DNA from: Welwitschia mirabilis
Lineage: Eukaryota > Gnetophyta > Gnetopsida > Welwitschiales
Length of the DNA stretch: 64,000 bases
NCBI GenBank assembly: GCA_051453625.1
Contig: JBOZIK010000001.1
Location: 190,271,414-190,335,413 of the forward strand
Direction of reading: 5' to 3'
Positions 47,160-58,376 of this stretch are shown here, piece by piece. Under the pieces are notes generated by a model. That model saw only the letters and a program-made list of their open reading frames with translations. It ran no database searches and was not told where the DNA came from. The stretch's first letter is position 1. The number at the start of each line of letters is the position of its first letter. The position numbers and the translations under genes were made by a program.

Positions 47160-48290
47160 GCCTATCATATCTTATAATAAAAGATTTTCGTATCACTACT
47201 ATGGCATGCTTATTTGGGTTATCTTAGTTCTTATCCTTTAATTACAATGTTTGAAAATGAACATCAAATTCTTCCCTCCATTCTACATGAGTTTCCTTAA
47301 TTTAAAGCCTGTATAATGGGTAAAATAACTTGATAACACTTTTCTATTAGCAAATAGCACACTGATCAAAAGATTCCACTTATCTGCAATGATCTATGTG
47401 GTCTTATAACAATCCCTATGCTCTAAGGATATTACTACTTCATATCATCTAGATATGATTTTTTGTGTATAGCTTGGATGTATGTTATGGGATGAAAATC
47501 TCTTACTTTGAATATTTTCAATATTTTCCAAAACAAGGTGGAAATGAAAACTAAAAATAAGATTAAGAGTTTTCACTTTAATAATGATTGTAAATACACA
47601 TTGACTAAGTTTTAGGACTTTCTTACTTTAGAAGGCATTTATCATTTGAGAATATGCCTAGAAATACCTTTCAAATTATGCCTAGGAACACCTCAACAAG
47701 ATGGCATCACTAAATGATTCAATTGGATCATAATGAATATGACATTTGTAATTATGTGTTTTAATAGTTTTAAAACCTATTTTTAGGATTAAGCTACTAT
47801 TATCATATTATATTTAAATAATTGTATGGGTTGTGCTTTTGAAAATGGCATATCTTCTACTAAAAAATGATATNNNNNNNNNNNNNNNNNNNNNNNNNNN
47901 NNNNNNNNNNNNNNNNNNNNNNNNNNNNNNNNNNNNNNNNNNNNNNNNNNNNNNNNNNNNNNNNNNNNNNNNNTATTATCATATTATATTTAAATAATTG
48001 TATGGGTTGTGCTTTTGAAAATGGCATATCTTCTACTAAAAAATGATATGAATAAAAGCCTACTCAAATCATCTTCATGTGTTTAGAGGTGACTGCTATG
48101 TACATATTTCTAACAAACATTATCACAAGCTTTATGCATGTGCTTGGATTAGCATATTTGTGGGATATCCATGTGGCTAGAAAAGATATCATGTATACGT
48201 TCTTGAGTATTACAAGATCATTGCCTTTTATGATGTTATCTCTTCTCAAATTACATATAGTGATTTTTATATGCAAAAATTAGATGGTCA
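47160..48290 (+). pseudogene. Copia integrase, unit 4, interrupted by a gap
   Basis: WHAYLGYL and LICNDLCG (first Asp kept) are visible before the gap. The part near AFKMAYLLLKND is written twice on either side of it. The C-terminal YVHISNKHYHKLYACAW follows at 48,100-48,150, then VGYPCG-like residues. Confidence 0.7.
47874..47973. other. Assembly gap, 100 N, between identical 76-bp ends
   Basis: 47,798-47,873 and 47,974-48,049 are identical, so the true sequence probably has neither gap nor duplicate. Confidence 0.95.
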
Positions 48291-48659
48291 ATGTCTTATG
48301 TTTAAAAAGGAAGATGTGTCCCTTGATTTTAATTCATGAAATCATTACAGCTAAAATGATTCATACATTATACAACCTAGAGGAAGTAAAAAATTTTATG
48401 TGCCTAGCAAGCATGAATATGATTCTAATAGTGACTCATTTTATTATCCTAAGAAAAAAAATTGATTACTTCAAAAGAACAACATAATGCACTTGATTAA
48501 TATCCCATATTTAAGATTTTCATGCTAAGAAAAAGGAAAAAACTAGAACTAGCTAGAGATATTTTGCATCCCTTAATGCTAATGCAGAGTTTCATTTAAC
48601 TTCTGAGAGTGAACCAGCCTTTTGTAAAGGTGAAATTCTACATAATCAAAGGATAAAAT

Positions 48660-49050
48660 AAATGAAAGAAGAATATTATGCACTTATTTAAAATGATATG
48701 TGGAAGATGATTCCTTAAAATAAGGGTCTAATACAGCATGAATCTATTGTTAAGGCTTGTAATACATACCACTGTCATAGACATAGTGGAGCATGTAAAT
48801 CCTAATGAAATTCTAATGCTTTACTTACCTTTAAAAATAAGCTATTTATTGTAATAAGTAACAGACATGAAAATGACATTTTCATTATATAAAATGTTAC
48901 TCATGTTCTTGCTTATTTAATTCTCAAGAAGTGGTACCAAATCTTTAGATATTTCCTTGGTGCTTCTTGTGGCTTGTACCTTTTCTTAAAATATTGGATA
49001 TTCATTGACCTCTGTGGGCTTTTATTTTTACTCTTTTTTGGCCTCTTAAG
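48660..49050 (+). pseudogene. Copia reverse transcriptase remnant, unit 4
   Basis: KKWYQIF at about 48,926-48,946, with substitutions in the Ser codon that also destroy the PBS look-alike present in units 1 to 3. Confidence 0.6.
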
Positions 49051-49272
49051 GCTTATTTTGCAATTCTTTTTGGGCCTTCTTTGACTCTTTTTTGGCTTTG
49101 AGGGATTCCCAACACTAACCTTCCTTATTTAAATTTAAGCAAAAGAGAAAAGAGATTAGCAAGGCATATAAGAGTTGAATTTGGCTTTGCATTTGTGTTC
49201 TGTTTAGATAGGAGAAGCTTGAAGAAACCATTTCTTTTTCTTCTTCTTTGTCTTAATCATTGAGTTATCCTA

Positions 49273-49287
49273 NNNNNNNNNNNNNNN
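49273..49287. other. Assembly gap, 15 N
   Basis: Unit 3 has 15 bases at the same place. Confidence 0.95.
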
Positions 49288-49539
49288 ATTATCCTAAAGG
49301 TTTTTATAGAAGTGCTACTGCCTATGTCAATGATATTGAAATGTTATTGCTGAAATGGCTACTGCTTCCATTGCATTTGCCTCCATTACCATCCACTACT
49401 TTTGCAGTTAATATTCTCCACCATTGTTTTTCTACTCCTTTTAAAGTGTTTTAGTATTTACCATCACTTTCCACTTTAGCTACTAATACCACCTATTACT
49501 TATGTCATTTTTAGCACATCACTATTTTATATATATATA

Positions 49540-51305
49540 TATGGTTTAGACGTGTGCTTTTTGATTTTTGAACTAAGTGATTTATGTTAGGCACACATGT
49601 AAATTGGCTAAGTCTAGCCAAGCATTATTTTATTTTCCATGCACATATGATGTTCTATATCATTGCTGATTTTTGGTGCATGTGTAGTTTAGCTAGTCAT
49701 TATTTAGTTTTAATTTTTTACGCACACATACATAATTTGATGCATTTCTTTATTTTTTTAAAGTTTTTTAATGCTATTTTTAATTTTTTAGGGTATTTCT
49801 CCAAAATTATAAATATGAAACTCACCTTTTATTATCAAATTAAGTTGGGATGTTGAGCAAGGTTACCTTGATTGGATTTTTCCTCTTGAGCTATTTTTCT
49901 TTATTTTTGAACCCTCTTTTCTCCTTTGTAATTTTTTTTTTAACCTTTGAGATTTTAAGATTTTTAAGTTTTATATGTCAGATCTCTTTCATTAAGTTAA
50001 GTTCATATGTGAAGCAAAATTCCTTGACTTTATTTTATTTTACTTCCTTTAACATAATTTTTCTTATGATTTGGATAGATTAAGTTGGGTAGGAATGTTG
50101 AGCAAGATCCACTTAACATGATATACCAAGTTCTATGCCTTTCTCTTGTGTTTTTTTGTGTGCCTTTCTTTTTTTTCTTGTTTTCTCACACACTTACTAA
50201 TTTTTATTTTAATTATAATTAATTATTTAAAAAGAAAAATCATTCTTCATCATAAACACTTAACAAATTTACTGGCAATAAGTTTTAGTTGGTGGTAAGA
50301 ATAATAAATCTTAAATATATAGAAATCTATGTTAGTCTCTTTACTTTATTCTAAAGCTTATTATGTAGTATCAACTATCCTAAGTATAAATTTTAAATTA
50401 AATGAAGAACCATTTCACTCTTAAGCAAAAACATCTTAGGTGCTCAGAGTTCCAAATTCCCATGTATATCTTGAAAATCAAGCATATACTAGGTGAAGGT
50501 TGGACGTGTAGTAGTAGGAGTCACTTAGATTTCATCATTAAGGCATATAGGTTTAATAAAAATTTAAAATTTACTAGGGTATAAGTAACTTTCCAACATT
50601 ACATGGTATTCTCCCTTAAGATGATATCTAGCTAGGGTAACCAAAATTGACTGATGACTGGGAAGCCTCACTAACATGACTTATACTTTGTCTTTTTACT
50701 TCCATTGAAGATAAGGATACCACCCCTGGAGAAGATGTAATCACTACTTATATTTGAGAGATGACTTTAAAATTAATCAATTTAATATTTTATTCATTTA
50801 ATAATAAATATAGGCCCTTTTGTTAAAAGTTACCTCACTCACATTAAGAAATTTTAACAAACTACCTTTGATTTCTTTATCATGCATGTAGGTTCTTAAC
50901 TGTTGGAGAATTTCGTAGTTGTTAAACTTTGTGATTTGGTAAATAACTTAATTTATTTGCTTTATTTCCTTTTATTATAATTATATCTCTCTATCATGAT
51001 ACTTTGTGTCTTTGCTTTAGTTGAATTAGGACTTAGATAGATCATTGAAATCATGGATAAGAGAAAAATTCCTTTTCTTGTGACTATATTATCTCTTTCT
51101 CTTTATTTCCTTTCTTTTTATTTTCCTTCATTCTTTTTCAGGTTTAATAACATTTCTTTATGTAAAAGATAAATTGCTTTTAGTTGTGAATGTGAGCAAT
51201 TTTTGTTTGATTCATAACTTCATGTCACAGCTTCTCAACTTACTTTTATTTCTTATTTCTTTTCATCATGGAATCTTCATCATCATCTTCAAAAGATAAC
51301 TCTTA
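49540..51305 (+). repeat. Terminal copia LTR (type A, uncut)
   Basis: The only type A LTR that continues past ttccattga (50,702). Its last 600 bp, 50,700-51,305, align with the type B LTR, for example tttctttatgtaaaagataaatt against tttctttatgtaaaggataaatc. The PBS that should follow is displaced to 63,571 by a gypsy insertion. The start is approximate. Confidence 0.65.
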
Positions 51306-51310
51306 GTGGT
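51306..51310. repeat. Target-site duplication, left (gtggt)
   Basis: Identical to 63,570-63,574. It is part of the copia PBS. Confidence 0.85.
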
Positions 51311-51891
51311 TGTTGCAATCCCAAATTATCATGTTTTAATAGTGCAATTAATGATGTTTTATATAGAACAAAAACTTAATTCAATCACTATCAGGAATTT
51401 TATCATGAACCAATCTAACAATCCAATTATGACATTAAGTGCCATATTTTCATCCAGAAAAATAGTAATTTATTTAAGGAATAAATTGGAGCAAAAAGTA
51501 GAGGAAAAGCCCAACCAAATGATTGTCATCCATGATGTCATGTCCACGACACGGGGCAAAACCATAAGGTTAAAGGCATTTGAAGCAGATTTATGGAGGC
51601 TGGCTTGATGAACTGACATAGCATGTTGACATGGCTATCATGGCCTGTGTCATCCTCACAACATAAGAGATGACATATCTATTAAGTTTCAAATTCAAAT
51701 TCCAATAAGTTTCTACCGTGACGGGCTGTGATTAGATGATAAAGGGGTGTTGGATCACATGTTGTCCCCATAACGATAGTGACACGACAATGCCATAACT
51801 TCTTCTTAACTAAGTTAATTAAGGTTTAGTTTGGCCTAATGATGTATCTTCACCTATACCGACCTTTTTAACCTGTAATCACCTTAGGAAA

Positions 51892-51901
51892 TCTATAAAA
51901 A
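51892..51901 (+). promoter_or_regulatory. TATA-like box in the 5' LTR
   Basis: ctataaaaac, matched by ctataaaag at 62,960-62,968 in the 3' LTR and followed in both by ccccatttag. Confidence 0.6.
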
Positions 51902-52116
51902 CCCCCCATTTAGCATCATTTAGTGATCTTTTTTTAACATTGGAGGATTGGTTACAAAGGAATCCAAGGAGTCAAGGATTCATTTCAACATAGGAAAAAT
52001 CATTCTTAATGATTAGAATATGCTTCTCATTTTGAGGAGTCACTACCTTGCTAAGATGTTTTTAAAACATTCAATTTATTTGATAAAATGTATTTATTCT
52101 TCAATTCTTATGATTT

Positions 52117-52216
52117 NNNNNNNNNNNNNNNNNNNNNNNNNNNNNNNNNNNNNNNNNNNNNNNNNNNNNNNNNNNNNNNNNNNNNNNNNNNNNNNNNNNN
52201 NNNNNNNNNNNNNNNN
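52117..52216. other. Assembly gap, 100 N, between 21-bp identical ends
   Basis: 52,096-52,116 repeats as 52,217-52,237. The 3' LTR has this word once, so the gap is probably empty. Confidence 0.95.
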
Positions 52217-52480
52217 ATTCTTCAATTCTTATGATTTCTCTTATATCTTATGTTGAAGTTTGATTAATGCTATTTTCTAGATTAATTCTAAATTAAACAT
52301 AGGTTATAAGGGCCAAGTTAGATGACAACCACTTAGAAATTTGGCTATCTTGCATCTTATCTATCTTTCATTTTTGCATTGCACATTAGAATAGTTACAT
52401 CATCAATTCCTTTTTTGCTTACAAAAGCACAAAATTAACTAAAAACGTTGGATTTATATCAAAGTATTTATTTCTTCTTT

Positions 52481-52567
52481 NNNNNNNNNNNNNNNNNNNN
52501 NNNNNNNNNNNNNNNNNNNNNNNNNNNNNNNNNNNNNNNNNNNNNNNNNNNNNNNNNNNNNNNNNNN
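52481..52567. other. Assembly gap, 87 N
   Basis: The corresponding interval of the 3' LTR is 87 bases. Confidence 0.95.
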
Positions 52568-52623
52568 ATTTCATTATTTCAAGAATTGATTACTTTTAAA
52601 GTGTAGTTTAGGCTACCAATATT

Positions 52624-52642
52624 TTGATGCTATTAGTAGGGA
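52624..52642 (+). promoter_or_regulatory. Primer binding site of the second Athila-like element
   Basis: ttgatgctattagtaggga, two bases after the LTR, is the Athila PBS with mostly transition changes. Confidence 0.65.
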
Positions 52643-53400
52643 GTGTTAAAACAAGCTATCAAGTGCATTTAAATCAAAAGTAAGTGGATTGAATTTGTGC
52701 TATCATTACCTCTATTTGCTTTTGGTTTTATCTAATACCTATTGATGTAACCTACTTGCTTTGAAAAGATTTCCTAAAGAGATCTACTTGCCTTTTTATC
52801 AAAGGCAAGATTATCTCTAAGGTATACTCCTATCCAAGCAAGATTATTTACCTTTAAAGAGTAACACATTGTATACCCTTGTTATTATAAATTGTCTCTT
52901 CTTTTTCTATTCTTTTTTTATGTAATAATTTCCCTTACTAGGTCTACCTTCTTATGCTTTATGCGATCTGAAAGGATTACCACATAGCAAGAAGCCTTCT
53001 AGTATCTTTTTCTTTGAATTCTAAGTGAAGATTCTAAGAAGAAACATCACTCTTAATTCTTGGGTCTACTCCTTACACTTTAATGTGATCCTGGAGATTA
53101 CCCATAATGGTTTTGAGTTTAAAGGTTGGATTTTTCAGTTTAAACAAGGGAATGCCATCAAAATCTGAAGAGAAAAAGGTACGTTTTCAATGTAACAAGT
53201 AATTTTTAAAAGAGGCAATTTAAGAAGGTGTTCAAATTTATAATTCAAGGACTCAAGATGAGAAACTTGTTATTTCTGAATTTGATAAATTTTATTTACT
53301 AGAAGATTGTAATTACATTCTAAAAATTTTTCATTATCTATTGAATCATCTTCTAGAATTTTGAAGTCCCCTCTCTAAAGAAAAGGCATCTCTTCTATTA
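52643..53400 (+). other. Leader region without recognisable genes
   Basis: Nothing coding. Somewhere in or after this stretch the nested copia LTR begins. I cannot place its start. Confidence 0.4.
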
Positions 53401-54341
53401 GAAGTCCTTCTAACAGTCCATAGTTCTAGACAGAAAGGCAAGGGGTCAACCGGACTCAAGATGAGCTTGACCAAGTTCTCATGGAGTCGACTGGATTTTT
53501 GTGGAGTCGACCGAATGGTGCAAAAAAGAAAAAGTTATAAACATTATGTATTCATTACCTAATCATTACCTAGTCATTTTTTAGATGTTTATAGCCATTG
53601 GAGGTGCAATTCATTTGTAATAAACCCTAGTAACCCTCCATTATAAATAGATAGGTAATAGATGACCTAGAAATCATTTTGGTACTTTTCTAAATCGGTA
53701 TATTCATTATGAATTTAAAAGATCAAGTGGTATTTTCATTAGCACATCATTATATAGCTTCATATCTAATTAAGAGGATCTATCCTTGACAAAATAACTA
53801 TACTCAGAATCAAATCTAAGGACTTCATCATTGTATTCTATTGAAGAAGAGCTCTATTCATTGTACTAATACTAAACATGTGATATCTGAGCTACCAAGG
53901 CTACATTGCATCACTTTTATTGATTTCAGAGGTTGTGACTTAGCTTACAAAAGTCTATTGTTAAAGGTTAAGACTTAGCCTATAAAAGTCCAATGTTAAG
54001 ATTAAGACTTAGCCTGTAAAAATTCTGCTTGTAAGGGTTACAGGTAAACCTGGTAAAACCTATGGAGTAATAGAGATCTGAGATTAAACTTGGAAAAAGA
54101 TGATCATCGAGAATAGAGTAAGGGATTTCTCAAACCACTATAGATCTTGTGTGCATCTAAATTGATAGTTTTGAGTTTCTGTCTTTTGATTTTTTACATT
54201 TAGTTTTTCATTTCTTATATGAACATTCTTGATTTTATTACTATTAGATGCAAATGATGATTAAATAACTCTAATTTATTTTTGAATCTAAGTTTTTAGA
54301 AAGAACCTATTCACCTCCCTCTAGGATTCTCGATTCTATCA
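53400..54341 (+). repeat. 5' LTR of a nested copia element
   Basis: Ends ctatca directly before a copia PBS. It contains twin ggagtcgac words near 53,485-53,510, a TATA-like attataaatag near 53,641 and three 34-35 bp repeats at 53,937-54,040. The left edge is uncertain. Confidence 0.6.
53937..54040. repeat. Three 34-35 bp repeats in the nested copia LTR
   Basis: Units start gacttagc at 53,937, 53,972 and 54,006. Each continues with a ttacaaaa, ctataaaa or ctgtaaaa word. Confidence 0.75.
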
Positions 54342-54343
54342 TT

Positions 54344-54355
54344 TGGTATTAGAGC
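54344..54355 (+). promoter_or_regulatory. Copia primer binding site
   Basis: tggtattagagc, one base different from the initiator-tRNA PBS TGGTATCAGAGC, two bases after the LTR. Confidence 0.8.
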
Positions 54356-54413
54356 TTATATTAGTCTTTAAGAGATTTTTACATATCTAGATCTAAGAAC
54401 CCTAATAATAAGT

Positions 54414-55228
54414 AACTTGAATGATGGATTTTCAACTAGTTCTTCACCCATGTTTGATGGTTTAAACTATGCCTATTGAAAATCCAGGATGAAAATTTTT
54501 CTTAGATCTATAGATGCTAATGTAGAAAAAGTCATATACAAAGGTCATACTATGCCTATGGTAACCCAAACAGATGCAAATTATAATACTATATTAGTTC
54601 CCAAATCCAGAGACTAATGGACTCCCTCAAATAAAACAAAATCCACTATAGATGCCCATGCTTTTAATGCTATTTTTTATATAGTGTGCGTAGATAAATT
54701 TAAAAGAATTGTGAACTATAACCATGCAAAAGTAGCTTGGAACATTTTAAAAGTTGCATATGAAGGAACATCCATTGTTAAACAAGAAAAACTGTAAATG
54801 CTTATTTCTAGATTTGAAGATATTCATAAGGATGATGAATAAACCTTACAGGAATTTTTTTCTAGACTTACAGATATATTAAACTCAATGGTAAGCCTTG
54901 TAAAATGCATGGAAGAAAGCAAGGTGGTAAGAAAAGTATTGAGATCCATACCCAAGAGATTTAAATTAAAGGTAATAGTCATCAAAGAAAGTAAAAACAT
55001 TAATGTAATGATGTTGAAAGAAGTTCAAGATAATCTTAAAACATATGAACTTAAATCTAATAAAGATAGAAGAAAAGGTATTTCTTTAAACTGTGTGCAG
55101 AAGGATTACAGATTTGACAGGTCAGATACAGAACTCGATGATGATGAAGTGGCTCTTCTAGTTAGGCATTTTAAAAGATTTTTCTATAGAAAAAAGGAAG
55201 GAGAATTAAGTAGGAATCCAAAGAGAAG
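54414..55228 (+). pseudogene. Gag of the nested copia element (near-complete reading, cut by gap)
   Basis: Starts near SNLNDGFSTSSSPMFDGLNY. The PPMFDGxNYxxWKxRM motif is typical of SIRE/Maximus-like copia gag, here with a stop in place of Trp. Next are MKIFLRSIDANVEKVIY, KVAWNILKVAYEGTSIVK and FFSRLTDILNS. The part at 54,888-55,228 is open and contains VVRKVLRSIPKRFKLKV. It is the best preserved protein in the window, which suggests this copia is younger than its host element. The zinc knuckle would lie in or beyond the gap. Confidence 0.8.
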
Positions 55229-55328
55229 NNNNNNNNNNNNNNNNNNNNNNNNNNNNNNNNNNNNNNNNNNNNNNNNNNNNNNNNNNNNNNNNNNNNNNNN
55301 NNNNNNNNNNNNNNNNNNNNNNNNNNNN
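55229..55328. other. Assembly gap, 100 N
   Basis: Copia gag on the left and gypsy RT on the right. Much more than 100 bases must be missing if the order is right. Confidence 0.95.
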
Positions 55329-55735
55329 ACATCATATTTCAATAAGAGGTATACAAATAGATCCATCAAAAATTAATTTCATAAAAAATCTTTCACCGCC
55401 TTCTAACATAAAATAACTCTGATCATTTTTGGAACATTGTGGATTTTATTGTAGATGCATTAAAGTATATGCAAAAATTTATAATTCACTTCATCAACTT
55501 TTATAAAAAGGTGTTAAATACAAATGGAGTAATGAATGACAATAAGCCTTTAAGAATATTAAAATTGCNNNNNNNNNNNNNNNNNNNNNNNNNNNNNNNN
55601 NNNNNNNNNNNNNNNNNNNNNNNNNNNNNNNNNNNNNNNNNNNNNNNNNNNNNNNNNNNNNNNNNNNNTAAATGGACTGATGAATGCCAATAAGCCTTTA
55701 AGAATATTAAAATTGCCATTACCAATGAACCCATA
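55329..55735 (+). pseudogene. End of RT and connection, second Athila-like element
   Basis: Reads GIQIDPSKINFIKNLSPPSN, then SFLEHCGFYCRCIKVYAKIY and LHQLL, the usual stretch from the RT thumb to RNase H. The gap at 55,569-55,668 sits between near-identical 47-bp ends (55,522-55,568 and 55,670-55,716), so KWTDECQ and AFKNIKIAI are effectively written twice. Confidence 0.8.
55569..55668. other. Assembly gap, 100 N, between 47-bp similar ends
   Basis: The two ends differ at three positions. Confidence 0.95.
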
Positions 55736-56190
55736 GTGAGTGGACCAGATTGGGATATGGACTTTGAGTTAATGTGTGATGCTAGTAATCTTGATATAGA
55801 TGGGGTTTTAGGACAAAAACATGAGAAAGGGATGAAAGTAATTAGCTACATTAGTAAAATACTTTTTGGTGCTCAACTCAACTACACAACTACTGAAAAG
55901 GAGATGTTAGTTATCATCTTTTATCTAGACAAACTTCGACATTACCTCCTTAATTTTCACACTTATGTTTATACAGATCATGCTATCATTAGATATTTAA
56001 TGACAAAGAAAGATTCTAGTGCATTCCTGATATGATGGATATTATTATTATAAGAATTCAATTTGACAATAGTGGACAAAGTAGGAAAACAAATCTAGTA
56101 GCTAATCATCTTTCTAAAATTCCTTCAGATACTCCTCCTAATTCTTCTGATCAATCCATTTATGATGGTTTCCCAAATGAATAACTTTTT
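55736..56190 (+). pseudogene. RNase H, second Athila-like element
   Basis: An open frame to 56,035 holds FELMCDASNLDIDGVLGQ (first Asp), LNYTTTEKEMLVIIFYLDKL and VYTDHAIIRYLMTKKD with the YTDH Asp intact. After a stop it continues as EFNLTIVD-like residues and ANHLSKIPSDTPPN. It is better preserved than the RNase H of the first element. Confidence 0.85.
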
Positions 56191-56199
56191 ATGATTAAA

Positions 56200-57340
56200 C
56201 AATTTTATGAAGTATCTTCAAAACAACTTGCTCCTTAATATGCTGATATTGTGAATTATCTTTTCACACTTAAAACACCTTCTCATTGGAATAGAAACCA
56301 ACAAAAATCTTTTCTCCATAGGATAGGTAACTATGAATGGATTGAACCTCATTTGTATAGGCGATGCAAAGATGAAATCATGCACAAATGTATTTCCGAA
56401 TGGGAGCAAAAAGACATTCTTCTTATTTGTTATGGCAAATTTTGTGGAGGTCATTTTAGTGGCCAAAAGACTACTATGAAAATATTACATTCAGGATTAT
56501 ATTGTCCCTCTATATTCAAATATGCCTTTGACTTTACTAGGAAGTGTAATTCTTATTAACGATCTGGAGATCTTATTCAAACTCATGACATGCCTCTTAC
56601 ACCTATCTTGGAATGTGAACCTTTTGATTGTTAGGGTATAGACTTTGTAGATCCTCTTAAATACCCTTTATGTGAAAAGTGTTATATCTTAGTGATAGTC
56701 GATTATGTAATGAAATGGGTTGAAGCTATTTTTACACAGACTTATGATGCAAAAACTATTTGCTAATTTCTTAGATCAAACATCTTTCAAATATCTGGAT
56801 TTTCTAGGATTCTTATTTCTAATCAATGCACTTACTTTATTAATAAGATCCTTAGAAAACTCTTACCTTCAGTTGGGATTCAATGTAGAATAGCTAACTC
56901 TTATCATTCCTAATCAAGTGGACAAGCTAAAAATGCTAATCATGAGATCAAGAAAGTATTTTTGAAACTCTATCATAAGTATCAAAAATTATGGGTACTT
57001 TATCTTAATGATATCCTTTGGCATTATTGTATGACTTGGAATAATTCTTTAGGTTTCTCTCCTTATGAGCTTATCTATGGGAAAACATGTGTGCTTCCAA
57101 TCGATGTATGCTATAATTCTTACAAAATAGTCCATTAACTTAACCTTGTTTATTATGCTAATAATCTTCAAGCATGATTAACCCAATTAAACCATCTTGA
57201 TGAAAAAAGAATCTAAGCTCTCCATCTCCAACTTATAGTCAAATCCCAAGCTAAACATGGACATGATAAAAACCTTATGCATAAAGACTATCAACTTGGA
57301 TAGTATGTTCTAATCTTTAAAGCTAGAGTTTATTTAATTC
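56200..57340 (+). pseudogene. Integrase, first version, second Athila-like element
   Basis: The open frame 56,251-56,559 covers the zinc-binding region: FLHRIGNYEWIEPHLYRRC, CGGHFSGQKTTMKILHSGLY and CNSY. The first His of the zinc site has become Tyr (ICYGKFCGGH). The core follows with GIDFVDPL (first Asp), VIVDYVMKWVEAI, ISNQCTYF where the second Asp is Asn, and SSGQAKNANHEIKKV. Then SLGFSPYELIYGKTCVLPID. It stops at the gap in the C-terminal domain. Confidence 0.85.
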
Positions 57341-57440
57341 NNNNNNNNNNNNNNNNNNNNNNNNNNNNNNNNNNNNNNNNNNNNNNNNNNNNNNNNNNNN
57401 NNNNNNNNNNNNNNNNNNNNNNNNNNNNNNNNNNNNNNNN
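57341..57440. other. Assembly gap, 100 N
   Basis: 57,441-58,187 is a diverged second version of 56,591-57,340. Confidence 0.95.
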
Positions 57441-58376
57441 CCTCTTACACCTATCTTGGAATGTGAACCTTTTGATTGTTGGGGTATAGACTTTGTGGAA
57501 CCTCTCAAACCCCCTTCATATGGAAAACATTATATCTTGGTGGCAGTTGATTATGTAACAAAATGAATTAAAGCTATTCCTACACAGACTTGTGATGCTA
57601 AAACTATTTGCCAATTCCTTAGAAGAAACATCTTCCAAAGATTTGGATTTCCTAGGATTCTTATTTCTAATCAAGATACTCACTTTATTAATAAAATCCT
57701 TAGGAAACTCTTACTTTCAGGTGGGATTGAACATAGAATAGCTAATTCTTATCATCCCCAATCAAATGGACAAGCTGAAAATGCTAATCGTGAGATTAAA
57801 AAAGTACTTTTTAAACTCTGTCATAAATCTCAGAAATCATGGGTACTTCGTCTTAATGATGTCCTTTGGCCTTATCGTATAACTTGACATAATTCTTTAG
57901 ACTTCTCTCCTTATGAACTTGTCTATGGAAAAACCTGTGTGCTTCTAGTTGATGTGTGCTATAATTCTTATAAAATAGTTTATCAACTTGACCTTGTTTC
58001 TCATACTGATAATCTTTAAGAAAGATTAACCCAATTGAATTACCTTGATGAAAAGAGAACCCAAGCTCTCCATCACCAACTTATAGTCAAAGTCCAAGCC
58101 AAATATGGATATGATAAAAACCTTATGTATAAAGACTTTCAACCTGGCTAATATGTTTTACTCTTTAATGCTAAAGTTTATTTAATTCACAACAAATTGA
58201 CTTCTAGATGGTTAGGTCCATATCTAATTGAGAAAGTGCATTCTAATGGTTCAATTGAGATTTCTAACCTAAAAACTAATAAAATAATGAAGGTAAATGA
58301 ACAACATTTAAATCATTATCAGTCACCTGATGATTACTCTTACTCAGTTAACATGATAGAAGTAGTTAAGTTATAG
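57441..58376 (+). pseudogene. Integrase, second version, with C-terminal end
   Basis: Reads [32 protein letters not shown] (second Asp again Asn), ANSYHPQSNGQAENANREIK with the catalytic Glu, and SPYELVYGKTCVLLVD. It continues to the proper end: RWLGPYLIEKVHSNGSIEI, MKVNEQHLNHY and SVNMIEVVKL before a stop at about 58,374. It is closer to the family consensus than the version before the gap, and probably from another copy. Confidence 0.85.

Larger units (their letters stand above)
44580..50708 (+). repeat. Copia tandem unit 4
   Basis: Longer on paper because of the gap at 47,874-47,973 and the 76-bp duplicate beside it. Its type A LTR is not cut at ttccatt but continues to 51,305. Confidence 0.8.
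51311..52621 (+). repeat. 5' LTR of the second Athila-like element
   Basis: Homologous to 62,377-63,569 throughout. TATA-like ctataaaaac at 51,892-51,901. Palindromic motifs at 51,537-51,550, 51,649-51,662 and 51,761-51,774. The 100-codon frame at 51,306-51,608 is a chance frame. Gaps at 52,117-52,216 and 52,481-52,567. The latter is 87 N, exactly the length present in the 3' LTR. Confidence 0.85.

Noticed and set aside
51306-51608. 100-codon open frame
   Set aside because: Lies inside the 5' LTR of the second element and crosses its insertion boundary. It is not open in the 3' LTR.
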